Numbered from the stretch's first letter, positions 15,029-28,400 are shown. The stretch is 64,000 nt of DNA from Colias croceus (GCF_905220415.1 NC_059537.1:6703622-6767621); one strand, 5' to 3'. The notes: generated by a model from the letters alone, not told the origin. Numbers and translations are program-made.

Positions 15029-15759
15029 GTTTTTAACGCAGTTATTGACTTGTATTTAAATTAGTTTCTTTTTCAGTTATACACAATTGGCAAATTCCTA
15101 TCTATTACAAACCTTTACGAACATTATTTGACGCAATATCCTTTCCGCCTACGTAGGTACAAGGTAGTTTATATCATCTTGCCGCTTTTATGTAAGCAAA
15201 GTAAAGAGAAAGGGTATGATTAAAATTTAATTTAAACCTCAGAGCTTGATATTTGTAAGATGCCGCTTATGATTAAGGGAGTATTGAGTTTCAAAACAAT
15301 ATTTAGGTGTATGGTTCTATAGTTGCTAAATACAAATGGCAAAAACGTAACCCTTATAATTTCATCACGTACGTCTGGCCGTCGATCCGCATGTCATGAT
15401 GTCAGCCATTTTCCATGGAGATTACAACCACTATGTAAATGGAATTCAGAATAGAGGTAGGTATATTTTACTTCCGTTATATCATGTTTAAAAGAGCATT
15501 TAGTATCTACAATAACTTCTGTTACGCTATTAATAATAAGAACCGCATTTAGTACCCAGCTATTATTGTAGTGCTTTTCAAGAAGAGCTAAAGCGCTTTC
15601 CTTAATTCCTTTCCGAATTCAGAGTTGATGATAAAAATTATAAAACTGTTGAAAATGTTTAATGCTTGGCTAGTAAAATTAGGTGTGATAATAATATTAT
15701 ACCATTCGTCCTTATACGTAATTTTGGTACCTACATAATAAACATCAATGCCAAGAATC

Positions 15760-15850
15760 ATCAAAATTAGTTCAGTAGTTTTCGCGTGAAAGAGGTGGGT
15801 ACAAACATAAATACAAACTTTCATGTTTATAATATAAGTAAGATAAGATG
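15760..15850 (-). mobile_element. Helitron-like fragment
   Basis: A short stretch reads on the minus strand like the 5' portion of the Helitron-like superfamily, with a TTATATTATAAAC start and a later CACGCGAAAACTACTGAAC phrase. No CTAG end is present. It is a truncated copy with approximate boundaries. Confidence 0.35.
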
Positions 15851-16410
15851 GTGCCTGTAATCAGGTATGTAATTGAATTAAGTATCTTAATTTCAATAAT
15901 ACGAAAGAAAGAAAAATATGGAGATACTGTTGTAGATTCACCTCCTATCCTCATTTCTAGTACAAAATATGCATTGCAAAATATTGATATAAAAACAGTG
16001 AACCTCCATATAATTAATCGCAATAAGTTCTCCGTCATCACAAACGACTTTGCCTCACGCCCCGCCCTGCAACTAATTGCCGCCTACTTGTTTACTCAAT
16101 GCGTACCTACAACCGTTAAAGTACCAGCATTTCCATTAACTTTTACATAAACGGCTTGATACAGTAGCGTATTTATTATACCAATCATGCTCCCATATCT
16201 CTGACGGCGTATTCGCAATATCGCCGGTTATTAAAAACCTATGATGATTTTTGTTTACAGTTAGTTCGGCGATTGTGTTTTTTATAGTAGAAAGTCACTG
16301 AATAGTTTCGATATATTTGAGAATAAAAAAAAAATATTGTTTATATACTAGCTTTTTTTTTTTTTTTTTTGTAAGGAGGCCAGAAGGGCCCTAGTCGGAC
16401 GGGTTATATA

Positions 16411-16613
16411 CTAGCTGTGCCGCGCGGTTTCTTCCGGGAACGAACCTAGCAAAATCAAGTATTTCTATAGCTGATCATGTGTTCATTTAATGTATGGCCT
16501 TTAACTGTATTACTGTAAAGTGTCATTCAAATCAGTCCCGTAGTTTTTTCGTGAAAGAATATCAAATATTCATCCATCCTCACAAACTTTCGCATTCATA
16601 ATATTAGTAGAAT
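16411..16613 (-). mobile_element. Helitron-like short element
   Basis: On the minus strand the element ends in a GC-rich stretch plus CTAG (complement of 16,411-16,414) and starts near the phrase ACTAATATTATGAATGCG. It is about 200 bp and non-coding. A T-run and a GGAGGCCAGAAGGGCC phrase at 16,350-16,410 next to it look like remains of a second repeat. Confidence 0.5.
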
Positions 16614-16722
16614 TAAATACGCAATACGAGGCACTTTGAAAATAGTTACATCAGAAAGTTATAAAAGAAAATTTTAAATACAAGCTAAAAACTTACTTCA
16701 TGAACTTTTACTTATTTCTTAC

Positions 16723-17233
16723 CTTTAATAGCGGCTTCAATAATATCTATATTCCGTAGAGTTAGCAGCACCGGTTCGAGAACTAACTTCAGTCGCACAG
16801 GACCTTCTTCATCGCAGTTTTTCTTTACAGTCAGAAATATGACGTAAGTGCGAACACGTAATGGAGGGCATTGCAAGTCTACTGTACTTTGTACTAAAAC
16901 TGTAGCATCGCTGAATCGTAATGACGCCACTTTGCCAAATCTAGACGGAACATTTATTTCGTTCAAATCACCCTTTAACACTCGACGAATTTTAACTTTG
17001 TACACCCTTGTATTGTTACCTGAATGTACACTATGAACTTTTCCCGTAAAAATATATTTTGATATCATAGCAACACGTTTAAGTAACACCTTATCGTGTG
17101 TGGTATAAGTGGGACAAGAACTTTTTTGCTGTAGATGCTTAAAGTCAGTTCGCTCGATTCCCGAAAAGTTCACATCCGCGTTGATCATGTACAACGTTAG
17201 CGTCAACGCCACTATGTTCATGGCTAACCACAT
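16723..17233 (-). CDS. Secreted protein with agrin NtA-like domain, first coding exon (partial)
   Basis: The exon runs 17,240-16,723. A strong acceptor (polypyrimidine run ending TTTTAG) precedes 17,240, and a donor G|GTAAGA follows 16,723 in phase 1, so the 170 codons seen are only the N-terminus. The chosen start (ATGTGG, 17,233) opens a hydrophobic signal peptide of about 19 residues. The rest resembles the agrin N-terminal, TIMP-like domain: YIFTGKVHSVH, then VKIRRVLKGDL, then a Cys-containing strand, then LLTLRNIDIIEAA, in the order and spacing of vertebrate NtA (LTG.V, VRVWRYLKG, ITLRNLEEVE). In vertebrate agrin NtA binds laminin. Here the exon lies downstream of, and on the same strand as, the agrin-like gene, so it must start another transcript. 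The remaining exons were not found. Other secreted NTR/TIMP-fold proteins are an alternative. Confidence 0.7.
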
Positions 17234-17435
17234 TTTGCATCTAAAATAAAGCACAGTGCAATACGACAAAGCTACATCGTTCACGTCTGTTTGTATTAAT
17301 GTAATGCTTTTGAGATTACTCGTGGATTAGAACAGGTATCTAAAGTGAGATAGGAGCGTGCGCACGGGCGCAGAACGCGCCGGAGGCTGTCGCGCCGCGC
17401 AGGCTGCACCCACTCACACCAGATCGTTCACTTAC

Positions 17436-17470
17436 CTCACATATTTACATACTGATTGCTACAGCTGTAC
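17436..17470 (-). other. Possible 5' UTR exon end of the NtA-like gene
   Basis: A consensus donor GTGAG|GTAAGT reads on the minus strand with the exon ending at 17,436. Splicing to the acceptor before 17,240 would remove about 195 bp, including a GC-rich stretch at 17,350-17,420. The transcription start is unknown. This is inference from splice signals only. Confidence 0.3.
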
Positions 17471-20400
17471 ACCATATTACAACACTATATATCATGTAAT
17501 AAGACACCTAGTAGTAGAACAGGATATCAAACACTATAGAACTAATCACGCACTTTGTTATTTGAATTATGCCCATATTATATTAAATCAAATAAGTACA
17601 TTGTACGTAAATTCTAAAGCATTTTTCAATAAGGAAAGACTTCCTTCAAAAGAACTGTATATAATTAATTAATTAAATAGCAACCATAAAAGCACTTGAG
17701 TCATAATGACATAATTTTCAGCGCAAAATTGTAAACGAACATCAGTCGGAGGTGAAATTAATAATTTAATTTATCATACATAATGACTTTAGTATAAGCT
17801 CCTTTTACATAGCGTTATTAATGTTTACCGACAAAATAAGTTTTTGTCGGTAAATGAGGCGGCAGACGGCCGGAGAAAATTATCGCGACGTAAGAGGCGA
17901 CATCAAAAATCAATTTGTTTCTTGCCATAAGATGCTTGTTCATGTTTTTCTGATGCGAAATTATCGAGTAATAGAAGTAACAGTGTTCGACAGTTTAACA
18001 TTTAATAGCAGTAGTTCATTGATTTTGAATAGTTAAAATACTCATTATAAAACTAAACTTCTTAATCAACTACAGACTTTCCTGGGTTCTTGTCCCATAA
18101 GACTGAAAGTTATGAAGCTCTACAACGACAGTCAAAAACTCAAAGCTCTTGATGCGGTAATGCTAATGTAGAGTACATTAACAAGGTTAAGCAAAAGGGT
18201 GGTTAAGTCTAGTGTATTTTGGCAATTAAAGCATTTTACATCAATCTGCAATGTTAGCACCGAACACCGCACCGAATAATTCATCCCCACAACCGCGTAA
18301 CACATAAGGGTCATTGAATTAAAATTCATACCTACAAAGGCTCTCTACTATATTGCAATTAAAATCTCTGGGTAATATTTATGATATTTACTGTCAGCAA
18401 CGGAATTGTACAAGAATTAAATATAAACTGATCCTTACTATTTCAGTTATAAATTATTCTCAAAATTAAACATTTTTCTGGCACAAATGAGTTTTTAGTG
18501 GTTATCGCAATAATAGGTAGTCGCACATGATACTTAATCATTCGCATTTCCTAAAGCGACTCATTTTGACTGTAATAACGACGCCAGTTTATTACCTTGA
18601 TAAGGCCGTACCTGATGTCAAGCTATTTATGCTTGCGAGTTCCATATTATCCTATTTTTATTTGCAGTTTTATTTTACTAGTCATGTGAATGAAATAAAC
18701 GTAAAAAGTACCTATATCTGTCTAATACCATCATTTCGTAATATATCTTTTAAATCTCTAACGTGTAAGCAAACACATAAATATGCAAGTGTGTCACGAC
18801 ATCGTCTCCCTACACGTAAACAGTGCTAGATGAAACCGAAGTCCATAATACATTCTGTGTGAGGATTATGAACGAGCCTATATATCCCGGTAAGCCTACA
18901 ACAGGATAATTTCCGACATGTTTGCTGCGATTACTTTCACAACTGTCACCAAAGTATGACCGTATGAAATACGGTTAGCATTTTCAAATAGCCTGCAGCA
19001 GTGGAGTTATATCTATTTGTAGTGTTTTTGAATAGGAATTATACATTATTAAAATTATAAAAAAAGCTTATGTTTGAGGAAAAATTTTGCCAAAGTTAGT
19101 CAAAATATACTTTTATTTAATTCTATAACGCTTTACACACCACGTACCTATGTCGCATGCATTGTTAATAGGAGAGGTGATGAAAGGTAAAGTGCATTCT
19201 CGTATATTGTATTAATCGGCGTATTAGTATACTTACATATGTATAATATTTTATTGTTATAAATCAAAAAATAAACGATGAGCAAACAAATAGCAATAAA
19301 TGGATGTAGGCTCGTATTTTGCTAACGTAAATATACAAAGAGCGACATGCATGAAAATAAATAACGGTTCGGGTGGCGTCAAGTATCTCGCTGGATGTCA
19401 CAGCGGTAATTAAACATTCCTCGACCTCTCTTGATATTAACCCGTTTGAAAATTCTAACAATGTCTCGTAGTAGGCGCTTCCCGTGAAAATGCTATATAC
19501 TGAACAACTCATTACAGTCCGCTTAAAGCTATTTGAAACACTTTCATAACCAACGTGATCTAAATTCCGGGCTGGTAATACAAAGCACATTAATTTAGTT
19601 CTTGTTCCTACACATCAGGAAGATTCTTTAATTTTTTTAGTCATACGCAAAATAAAATAAGAGATCTAATAAAATTTATACGAAGGCATAAAAAGTCTCT
19701 CTTATTTATTCCCCTCAATAAATAAGATATTCAAGGGAAAGTTTTAAAAGCAATGAGTAATCCCGTAATAAAATTACCGCCTGATAAAATACATCAAGAT
19801 GACACATTAAAAAAATGGTAGGGTAAAGATATGAATGGAGCTTTTAGCTATATTAAACTCTGGAAGAGAAGCGGTTGAGTGAGCGAGTAGGGCGATTGTT
19901 ATGACAAAATTAATGCTTTCCGCTTGAGTGGTGTACATTTGGTACCTGCTAGTAATCTTAAGTGCCACTTGAGCTCACCAAATATGAGAACTTTCACTAG
20001 TCGTAAAATATTCATATTGATCGTAAAAATTGATGGAGGTAATAAGATGACATTATATTTAAACATTGCTGTCGTATTGAAATTGAGTTCAGTTTCCTAT
20101 AGCTCTTTTCTATTCGATATGCTTGTATGACTTAATACGAACGAATAGAATCTCTATGATAAAAAAGTAAGTACAATCTCTGCTAATCGCTATACTAACA
20201 CTAACAGTATTATTAGCTTAAGATAAAGGTTTTACGATTTGCAAAACGTAGTCCGTTGAGCAATATAATACATTAAAATTTTGAAGTCCCCTCTTTTATG
20301 AAGGAGACGGCGATAAGAGGGATTATAAAAGGAATAAGGGGAGAAATACAGATAAGAAAATAATGGACCGGCGTCGAAAATTGAAGGACACAGAAGCTTA

Positions 20401-21310
20401 CTTATCCTATTATTTCTTAATATAAGGAAGAAAGAAAATACAAATTGAATATTCATTATTTATTGCATGAAAATATTTTACAAAAGTTTTAATTATCTAG
20501 ATCAGAGAAGTCATGAAAAAAATAGTAATTTTGAAAATGTAAATATTATTTTCTTCGATAGAATTACAGATATGTAAAGTTTGTTTACATAGATTTATAA
20601 TTTATATATTATATCACAATAGACTTAAATAATAGAACTAGATGCTAGAATTTAGAATTATTATTTTCATTAGTTCATCAAATATACTTTTTATCGATAA
20701 CAAGATTATTCATAAAATTTTCATGATTACATATTTTATAATATTCGAATTATAAACTAGCAAAACAATTATGTTCAATATGAAACTTCGATTACTCAAT
20801 TAGGTAGTTTTATTTTTTGGCCCATTATTATACTAGAGTCGACGAAGTTTATATTTTAGTTCTATTAGTCACTATACAATACGAGATACAATATTATTCA
20901 TAAAATTTTGTATTTTACTTTCTTGAATAAAATTATGAAATTATTTTCTGCGTTAAAAAGAGTCCCCTTTATTTCGTGTTTGATCTATTCTAAACATATC
21001 AAAGTGCAAACATAAAACATAGTTGACGTAAATGTAATAACTGTGTGAATAAATAAATAAATAAATAAATAACTTTTTTTACTTAATAACTTTGAACCTA
21101 AGGCTTATCAACGAATAAACAACGATCTACCTATCACACTGTTACACTTCAACCGCATTAATACTTGCAAAATTCTCGTTTTAAAACTGCTTCATAGTCT
21201 TAAATTCTCACCCTCGCATAACAATAAGATCACAAAAATATCAACAAGACTTTCGATAATTTCTCCAAAGAGTATCAATATATTATTTCTCCAAAAATCA
21301 TTTATCATAA
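17471..21310. other. Intergenic DNA between the NtA-like and agrin-like genes
   Basis: AT-rich sequence with no recognisable gene. It should hold the promoter of the NtA-like gene. A simple (AATA)n run lies at about 21,048-21,072. Open frames of 60-108 codons here lack domain features. Confidence 0.5.
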
Positions 21311-21316
21311 TTTATT
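21311..21316 (-). terminator. Poly(A) signal of the agrin-like gene
   Basis: AATAAA on the minus strand, only 6 bp past the TGA stop at 21,324-21,322, which would give a very short 3' UTR. Another AATAAA lies near 20,968, so a longer 3' UTR is possible. Confidence 0.45.
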
Positions 21317-21321
21317 AATTA

Positions 21322-22409
21322 TCAAGGGCATTCTAACTCGGCTAAATTCTGCGGCGTGCACGCACGCAGTCCGTGCGATGTTAGGGACAGGCCGCGAGAG
21401 GGCGGTATGACGTCACGCCCGTTCACGCGCAAGCGGTGGACGCAGCCCACGAACCCGGGGATAGTGAAGCTTGATAGCCTGCAAATTGGGTTTCGTTTTG
21501 GCTTTGGACTTGTTGGTTTTATTGTATTTCAATTTCAAAAAACTGAGTGTTTTGTCTATGAAATTTAGTTATGGTTGTATTCAGTTAAATGTTAACATTG
21601 CTTGAATAGATCTGGACATATCATATGGATATAAAAAGCTGTAAATTATACTGCTGTAAAACTAAATTAAAGTAATATTTTGTCTATCACATCATCTGTA
21701 ATCGAAGAGGTTAAGTGATGATTTTATTTTAATTATCACTCTCTTAGCTGCCACTGTTCTTAAAATACGCCAATTTTTATTATTAAAATATCTATCACAT
21801 TAACCTGCTGTTTAATATAATTATTGCATACTTACACGGAGTCATTATGTGGTGGCAGTCCAATATGTAAATAAGGTTCCACATCGACTGACGTCATTCT
21901 GCCTTGCGTAGTCCCTCTCGCCGTTATACTTCCAACATTCAACACTGCATCCTTCTTATATCTCCTCGCCCATAATTTGGACTTGTTATCAATATTCACT
22001 TTGCCGGAACGAAGCTCCAAAGGCCCGCTACCCGCGTCCACACGCATCTCGACCTTGCCATCGATAATTCCCAACCATAAATAATCCCTGACTCCCGAAG
22101 CGCTCATTAAAGTGCCTCTGCCGCAGACGGCGGAAACTTCAGCCCAAATATCGAATCGTTTAGCCGGTAATAACATGCGAGCTGTCATTCGGGCCCGCCC
22201 ATCGAACAATGGAGCGGAATACAACCCGTTCTCGTGTTCGTAGAAATACTCGTCGTATATTATGGGATACTCGTAATCAACGTCGTTCGCGCCAAATCGT
22301 TCCTCCTCGTATTCATCATATTCGAGAGGCATCTTATCTTGCGTTTTTTTACTACAGCCACTGCTCATTTCGTTTTTTATCACCACACTATGTATCGTGC
22401 GCATATTCT
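21322..22409 (-). other. Acidic linker and laminin-G domain
   Basis: The exon about 22409-21836 encodes an acid- and Tyr-rich stretch (LEYDEYEEERFGANDVDYEY) and then a laminin-G domain (LGIIDGKVEMRVDAGSGPLE). It is completed by exon 21478-21322 (GFVGCVHRLRVNGRDV), joined in phase 2, and the stop follows about 20 residues later. The upstream acceptor is uncertain: 22,409 is one candidate, but the phase-2 AGs near 22,360 fit a phase-2 donor at 22,536 better. Confidence 0.7.
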
Positions 22410-25400
22410 CTGCGAATCAATCACTTTATTAACACGTAAATATCTAAAGTTCACACAGAATTTCTAATAAGTACGTATCTACGAATAACTACAAGTACAA
22501 ACGGTCTACAAATTAGCAGTCAACTCTAGCGATACTCGACTGGCGGGAGTAGATCAATACAAGACAATTCAGGTTCAGGACTGTCGGGTTTGCCGCTATC
22601 GCTCGTGTCTACCAAAGCGTCTGCGTACTGGATGTGTTTTTTCTGTGGAATGATAGATTTAGCGGCTTCTTGGTGGGCGGGACTCGAGCGATTTTCGGTA
22701 TTAATCGAACGGCTACCTCGACGGACGGTGGGGGAATCACCGCAAGGTCCGAAAGCTTGTACCACTGTATCGGATTGTGTTCTACAGGCGTGGGTTCGTA
22801 GGTGACAAGTGGAGAGGTAGGTTCGACCGTCACTGCCACATACGGCGGGTTGCTCTTTCCCAGCACATTCCGTGGCCGCACACTCACAAGTTGCGAGGCC
22901 GCTTCGTACAACGCAATATGCGCCGAAATAGCACGTCATATGGTCACAGTTTGTCGCTGGTAGTTGAGTCGATTCCGCTGTTGAAGAAAAATTAAACATT
23001 ACGCATTCATACTTTTAAAGCAATCTTTTTTTTAATAAAAAAAAAGACGTGTGGCACTCGGGGACTGCCGCGGTATTTTTTTTAAAGCTATTGCATAGCA
23101 TGCCTTCAAGCCACACCTCCGTGCCCGTCGGAGTGGGGAGCGTGAGGTTTTTTCGTTACGGAATTTCTCGATTCGGTCTCCGCGCTCAAGGCCCGCGATA
23201 GAAGCTATGCAATAGCTTAAAAATTCAAACCTTATTCAAGAATGTATGTTTGGAGTCACAGACCATGATTTATCCATAAAATAGGCAAGTAAAAGTATTT
23301 TTATATATGTACATATTTTTACATTATAATTACTTACGATCAAAGCATCCATTAGGTCCCAAAGTATGTTCATGATTGGAACAAACGGTGCACTTCTGTC
23401 CCTGTATGCCGGGCTTGCAAACGCAGCGTCCCGTCATTTGCTCACAATCTTCACGCACCGATCCAAATGCTGAACAACCGCAAGCTATAAACAAATCATA
23501 TATTAGTCATGAAGTACCTATGTAACAACTAACTGTGAAATAAAATTATGCGCTTCTTAATTCATATAGTTAAAACAAATCTTAGATTCATAATAAAATA
23601 CAATTTTATGGGGTTATAGACTCTGAATACTATTTTATATTTGCAATAAAACAGCATTGGTTCAATCGATTGTTCAAGTTGTTATCACTTATTTGTAGTA
23701 ATGGATTTTTATGAGTGACATAGTGCATTGTTCACTATTAGTTAGAATTATTTTGCAAATCGAGATATTACCAATTATTTTAAAAATAAAGCGAATAATT
23801 ATTGTAAATGTTTGTTGTAACACAATGTTTCGGATTTACGTTTTATGATTAATGATTCAATTTTATTATGCTGCGGTCTCACATATCTCCCGTGTGTCCT
23901 GTCCCAATTCTTTGCAGTCCCCAATACCCTAGTTCACAGCGATCACATTTCTCTCCACCAACTCCAGGGCGACACACACACTGTCTTTCACTATCACACT
24001 GTTCTGTCTCTGAGCCAAGTATAAAACTAAAGACCGATACACACTAGATTAAAAAATTTTACACTCGTATACAGCCAGTGTGTCCTGTCCCAATTCTTGG
24101 CAGTCCCCAATACCCGGGTTCACAACGATCGCATTTCTCCCCACCAACTCCAGGGCGGCACACACATTGACCTTCACTATCACACTGTTCAGTTACTGAG
24201 CCAGGAACAAAACTAAAGGGCTATACAGACTACATTAATAACTTTATCTTTTTACTTACGTATACACCCCGTGTGTCCTGTCCCAATTCTTGGCAGTCCC
24301 CAATACCCCGGTTCACATCGGTCACATTTCTCCCCACCAACTCCAGGGCGACACACACATTGACCTTCAGTATCACACTGTTCAGTCTCTGAGCCAAGTC
24401 TATGGCAACCACATTGGGAAGGACAACCGGCTCCTCCGGGACCTTTAGCTGCTGTGACACCGTCCGAACAACAACCATACCAGGATTCCTGGCAATCCTT
24501 TTTGTCTACTACGCCTTTGTCTGCAAAATATCGAGTTTAGAGAATATCTTCTTATTTTTGACGTATACAAACTTTTATTATAAACGCGCAAAAAGTCCTG
24601 TGTATGTTATATAACTATTATAGATGAATAAATTTTGCATATTATGCTAGGCTATAAACTACTTTTGTCGCGAAAATCCACCTTATAAAATAGAGACTAG
24701 AAACTACTTAATCGCAGATTAACACCAGACTACTTTATGGATTAAATTTTAAAGCACTGCCTTTGTTAGATTTCTGTGTATCATCTAGTTTGTTAATCTG
24801 TACCTTTCTTGCAGCACGTGGCCGCTTTAGCAGTGTGATGACAATAGCTTCCTGCGGGACAATCTTTGCGATGAGGACCACCGCCACAATCCATCTTACG
24901 ACCTTCTGGATCTGTTAGCGGCTCGTCATCACCACACGGTCGGAACTAAAGAAAAATAGTTTTATAGAAATAAAAAAGACGTGTGGCACTCGGGGACTGC
25001 CGCGGTAAAGCTATTGCATGCTATGCCTTCAAGCCACACCTTCGTGCCCGTCCCCGTCGGAGTGGGGAGCGTGAGGTTTTTTCGTTACGGAATTTTTCGA
25101 TTCGGTCCCTGCGCTCAAGGCCCGCGATAGAAGCTATGCAATAGCTTAATAAATCATTAAGTATAATGTCCATCTTGTTTCATTGATACGTAACTGTAAA
25201 CATCTACTAAATAAAAAATTCCAAATGAAACATTAAGCGAATTACTTATATTTAATTACCTCCAAGCCTCGACAGAGAGCCAAAGGCCGTAACCGCAAGT
25301 CCTCTTGCCGCCTGCAAGCCTCCAACTTCATATGGCACAGAGTGGGATACAGCCGCAAGTCAGAAGCACAAACGGGAGCCCCAGCGCTAGCGGCCGCACA

Positions 25401-28400
25401 GTCGAACAGACACGCACAGCGCGGCTGGCCGCTCCCATCCACTGCGCAGGTCGCTTCGTACGCGCATTGCACTCGTGCGCATACAGCGCCTGAACCGCTT
25501 GATTCTATGGCGCTTATTTCGTTCGCGGTGTCGCCCGGTTTGGATGTTCGGTTTGCTACTGGGAAATTAATGGTTATATTAAATTTCCTTTTTATAATAA
25601 TCTAATTGCACGTTCTTTGTACATTTACGTGAATATTTTTTAGTACATGCATTTCCATTCGATATTCTTTCGCATATAAACCCTACATCACATGCGCGTA
25701 TTCGTTCTGGAAAGTTCTCCCAGGGTCGGAACAAACTGACTCTTGAAGCGCAGTTTCGGAAGATTCACGTCAGAGATTAAGCAAGACTCATCGTCAGAAA
25801 AACGTTTAATCCTGTATAATTTACTTACAACCTTATCTTATGAACCAAGTTTTACATATATTACTAACCTGCTTCATTACTATTATCCACAGTTTCCGTA
25901 CATTCCCCGTAGTACGCGACTCGTATCTGCGTCTCTCCCCTCATCCTCGCTTCACAAGCGGCTTGTAGTAAAGCACATTCGTTCTGGAAAGTTCTCCCAG
26001 TGTCGGAACAGACTGGCTCTCGAGGCGCGCCTTCACAATGGCCCGTACACGCGCACTTACCGCGCGAACACCACATGCCGTTGGGGCATTGGACATTGTG
26101 ACACGATTCTGTAATTAAATAAGGAAAATATGTAATACAAGTTGTATTTTTGGACGTAATCGATAAAACATACAACAGAAAAACATAAATTATTTTTAAA
26201 TTTTGTTTTTCCCAAAAAAAAATTAAATGGAAAGCTTCATGGGCATCAGCTATTTATAAATTTGTGACAAGTGGGATTAAGAAAAACACAATTATCACTT
26301 ACCGCAGGACCCCATATGTTTCACAAAAATTCGTTTCTTTTCGCGACAGGCTTTATCCCGCAGAGAACACACGCTGCTAAAGGTTCGATTGTCGTTGCTG
26401 CACACCTCTTCGGTTTCCTATAATTATTTATTTATTTGTTATACAAATGCAATTAAAGTTTAGCATTTTAAATTAAATTACACAAATATCTAGCTCGATT
26501 TTTACAAATAAGTAAGCAGACACTTACAGTTCCTTCTTCACAATGCTTAGGACATACGCAGCTTGCTTCTGATACTCCGTCACTTTCACAGACCGCATAA
26601 AATTCGCACTTTTTGTTTTCGCAACCATCTGTAAAAACATACATTTGCATTTAAAATTTAAATATTAAAAATAGTGCAGGATATCTTTTAATGTTAATTT
26701 ATTTAATTCTATTTTTGTTTCCTAATTACAGCAGAAATAGAGATGCATAACAATTATTGCAACATTTCACTTAATCGTTCGTATTTATTCAGTTCACATT
26801 GTTATATTTCTGAAAACATTATAAATTCAAATCACAGACATACGATAAACAAAAGCACTTACTGCAACGTCCTAAAGCACTTGCACATCGCGTCTATGGC
26901 AGCACGCCTTGAGCTGCAGCTTGCACCGGTTGCCGTACGAGATGCCATCCGAGTCGCACACGGGCGCGAACTCGTTGGAGCGCATACACGATTCGAACCT
27001 GGTGTGTTTTGGCAAAGAAGGAACGTTCTAGAAACTCACTGCAGGGTCCGTCATACAGCACTTGCACGTCTCGCCTATGTCGGCAGGCCTCGAGCTGCAG
27101 CTTGCACCGGTTGCCGTAGGAGATGCCGTCGGAGCCGCACACGGGCGCGAACTCGTTGGAGCAGCGCGGGCAGCGGCACACGCCGCGCGCGCCCGACGCC
27201 ACGCACTCGCCGCCGTGCGGGCACACGCGGTCCGCGCATACACCGTTCGAACCTGGTTTTAGGTAGAGTAAGGTAAACATGAAGTGGATGCGATTGGCGA
27301 CGAACAGAAAGGAATGGCGTGCACTGAAGAGGCCTATACCCAACTTTGGGTTAAACAGGGCTGAAAAAGAAAAAAAAGAAAAAGAAGGTACCTAAACATG
27401 TTAAGTGGTCATCGGTCATCACCAATAATAAACACCAGTGGCGATGCTCTGCACGAAATAAAATATTATTAAAATCAACACATAAACAGTATGCTTTGTA
27501 GCTCTTCATACTATCGTAAAAAATAGTTTGGCTTCCTTCCTCAAAAATCACTAAGATTATATTCGACTGCAACCACAATTTAAATTAAAATCTTTAATGC
27601 TGTATGTCTTCCGTCTTTACTAACATATAAAATTACAATTAAATATTAAACATGATAATTAACAAACTACCACTACATACCACAAGCACCCGCATGGAGC
27701 ACCTTCAGCTCCCTGCCCAGCAGACACGCAGCGCGTCGCAGCTCACACTCGCTGTCGTGCGTGCGCGCGTCCGACCCGCACACGGGCCGCAGCACGGGCT
27801 CGCACGGCGGCGGGCACGCGCACACTGCACCACTGCCTTCTACACGGCACTCAGCGCCGTAACGACATTCGACCTCGGCACATGGGTTTACACCTATCCC
27901 ATACAATATATCATGTTATGGCTTATGCCCTCTAAAGTCTAAAGCATAATGCCAGAACTTTATAATCATAAACTGAAATTGAAAACATAAGCTGCGAAGC
28001 CATATGAATATTTAACTCTAACATTAGTTTCCCCGTAGGGAGACACGTGAAGCGCGATAAGTAAATAAATATTTAATTAAACAGCTTCATCAATCTTTTA
28101 CTTGTAATCCCACATCAAGGAATGCAACATCAACGCTACTGTGTATCTAAAATGTTCATGTTACAATTTTACTTACCAGAACTACACTGTCCTTTAAAAA
28201 TAATCTTCAACTGTTTCCTAGCACGGCATGACTCTCTGTGCATCTGACACTCGTTGGAATAAGTTTTCCCGTCGGATGCACACACTGGTGAAAATTCTAG
28301 TGGGCACGGTTCGGCACAGCGACACGATGGTGACCTTTTATCGTCTAATTGACAAATTTCTGGGTCTGGACAAGTTACACCAGCGCATGGATCTAAAACA

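Larger units (their letters stand above)
23338..24520 (-). other. Two laminin-EGF domains of the agrin-like gene
   Basis: Exon 24520-24260 carries a CCSDGVTAAKGPGGAGC link and the first laminin-EGF (CRPGVGGEKCDRCEPGYWG). Exon 23484-23338 carries the second (GCSAFGSVREDCEQMTG, then GCFD). The exons are joined in phase 1. The large intron between them holds two decayed exon copies, described separately. Confidence 0.85.

Noticed and set aside
15588..16150. Overlapping frames of 78-100 codons on both strands
   Set aside because: They overlap a Helitron-like fragment and have random composition, and no recognisable domain.
19264..19590. Minus-strand frame of 108 codons
   Set aside because: No domain and no signal-peptide logic. 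I found no splice-bounded coding neighbours, so it is probably random.
24067..24202. Alternative (mutually exclusive) laminin-EGF exon
   Set aside because: The donor is lost and entry from the nearest acceptor in the needed phase meets a stop.
26743..27276. Plus-strand frame of 177 codons
   Set aside because: It is antisense to a Kazal exon and its decayed copy; the GC-rich sequence keeps it open.
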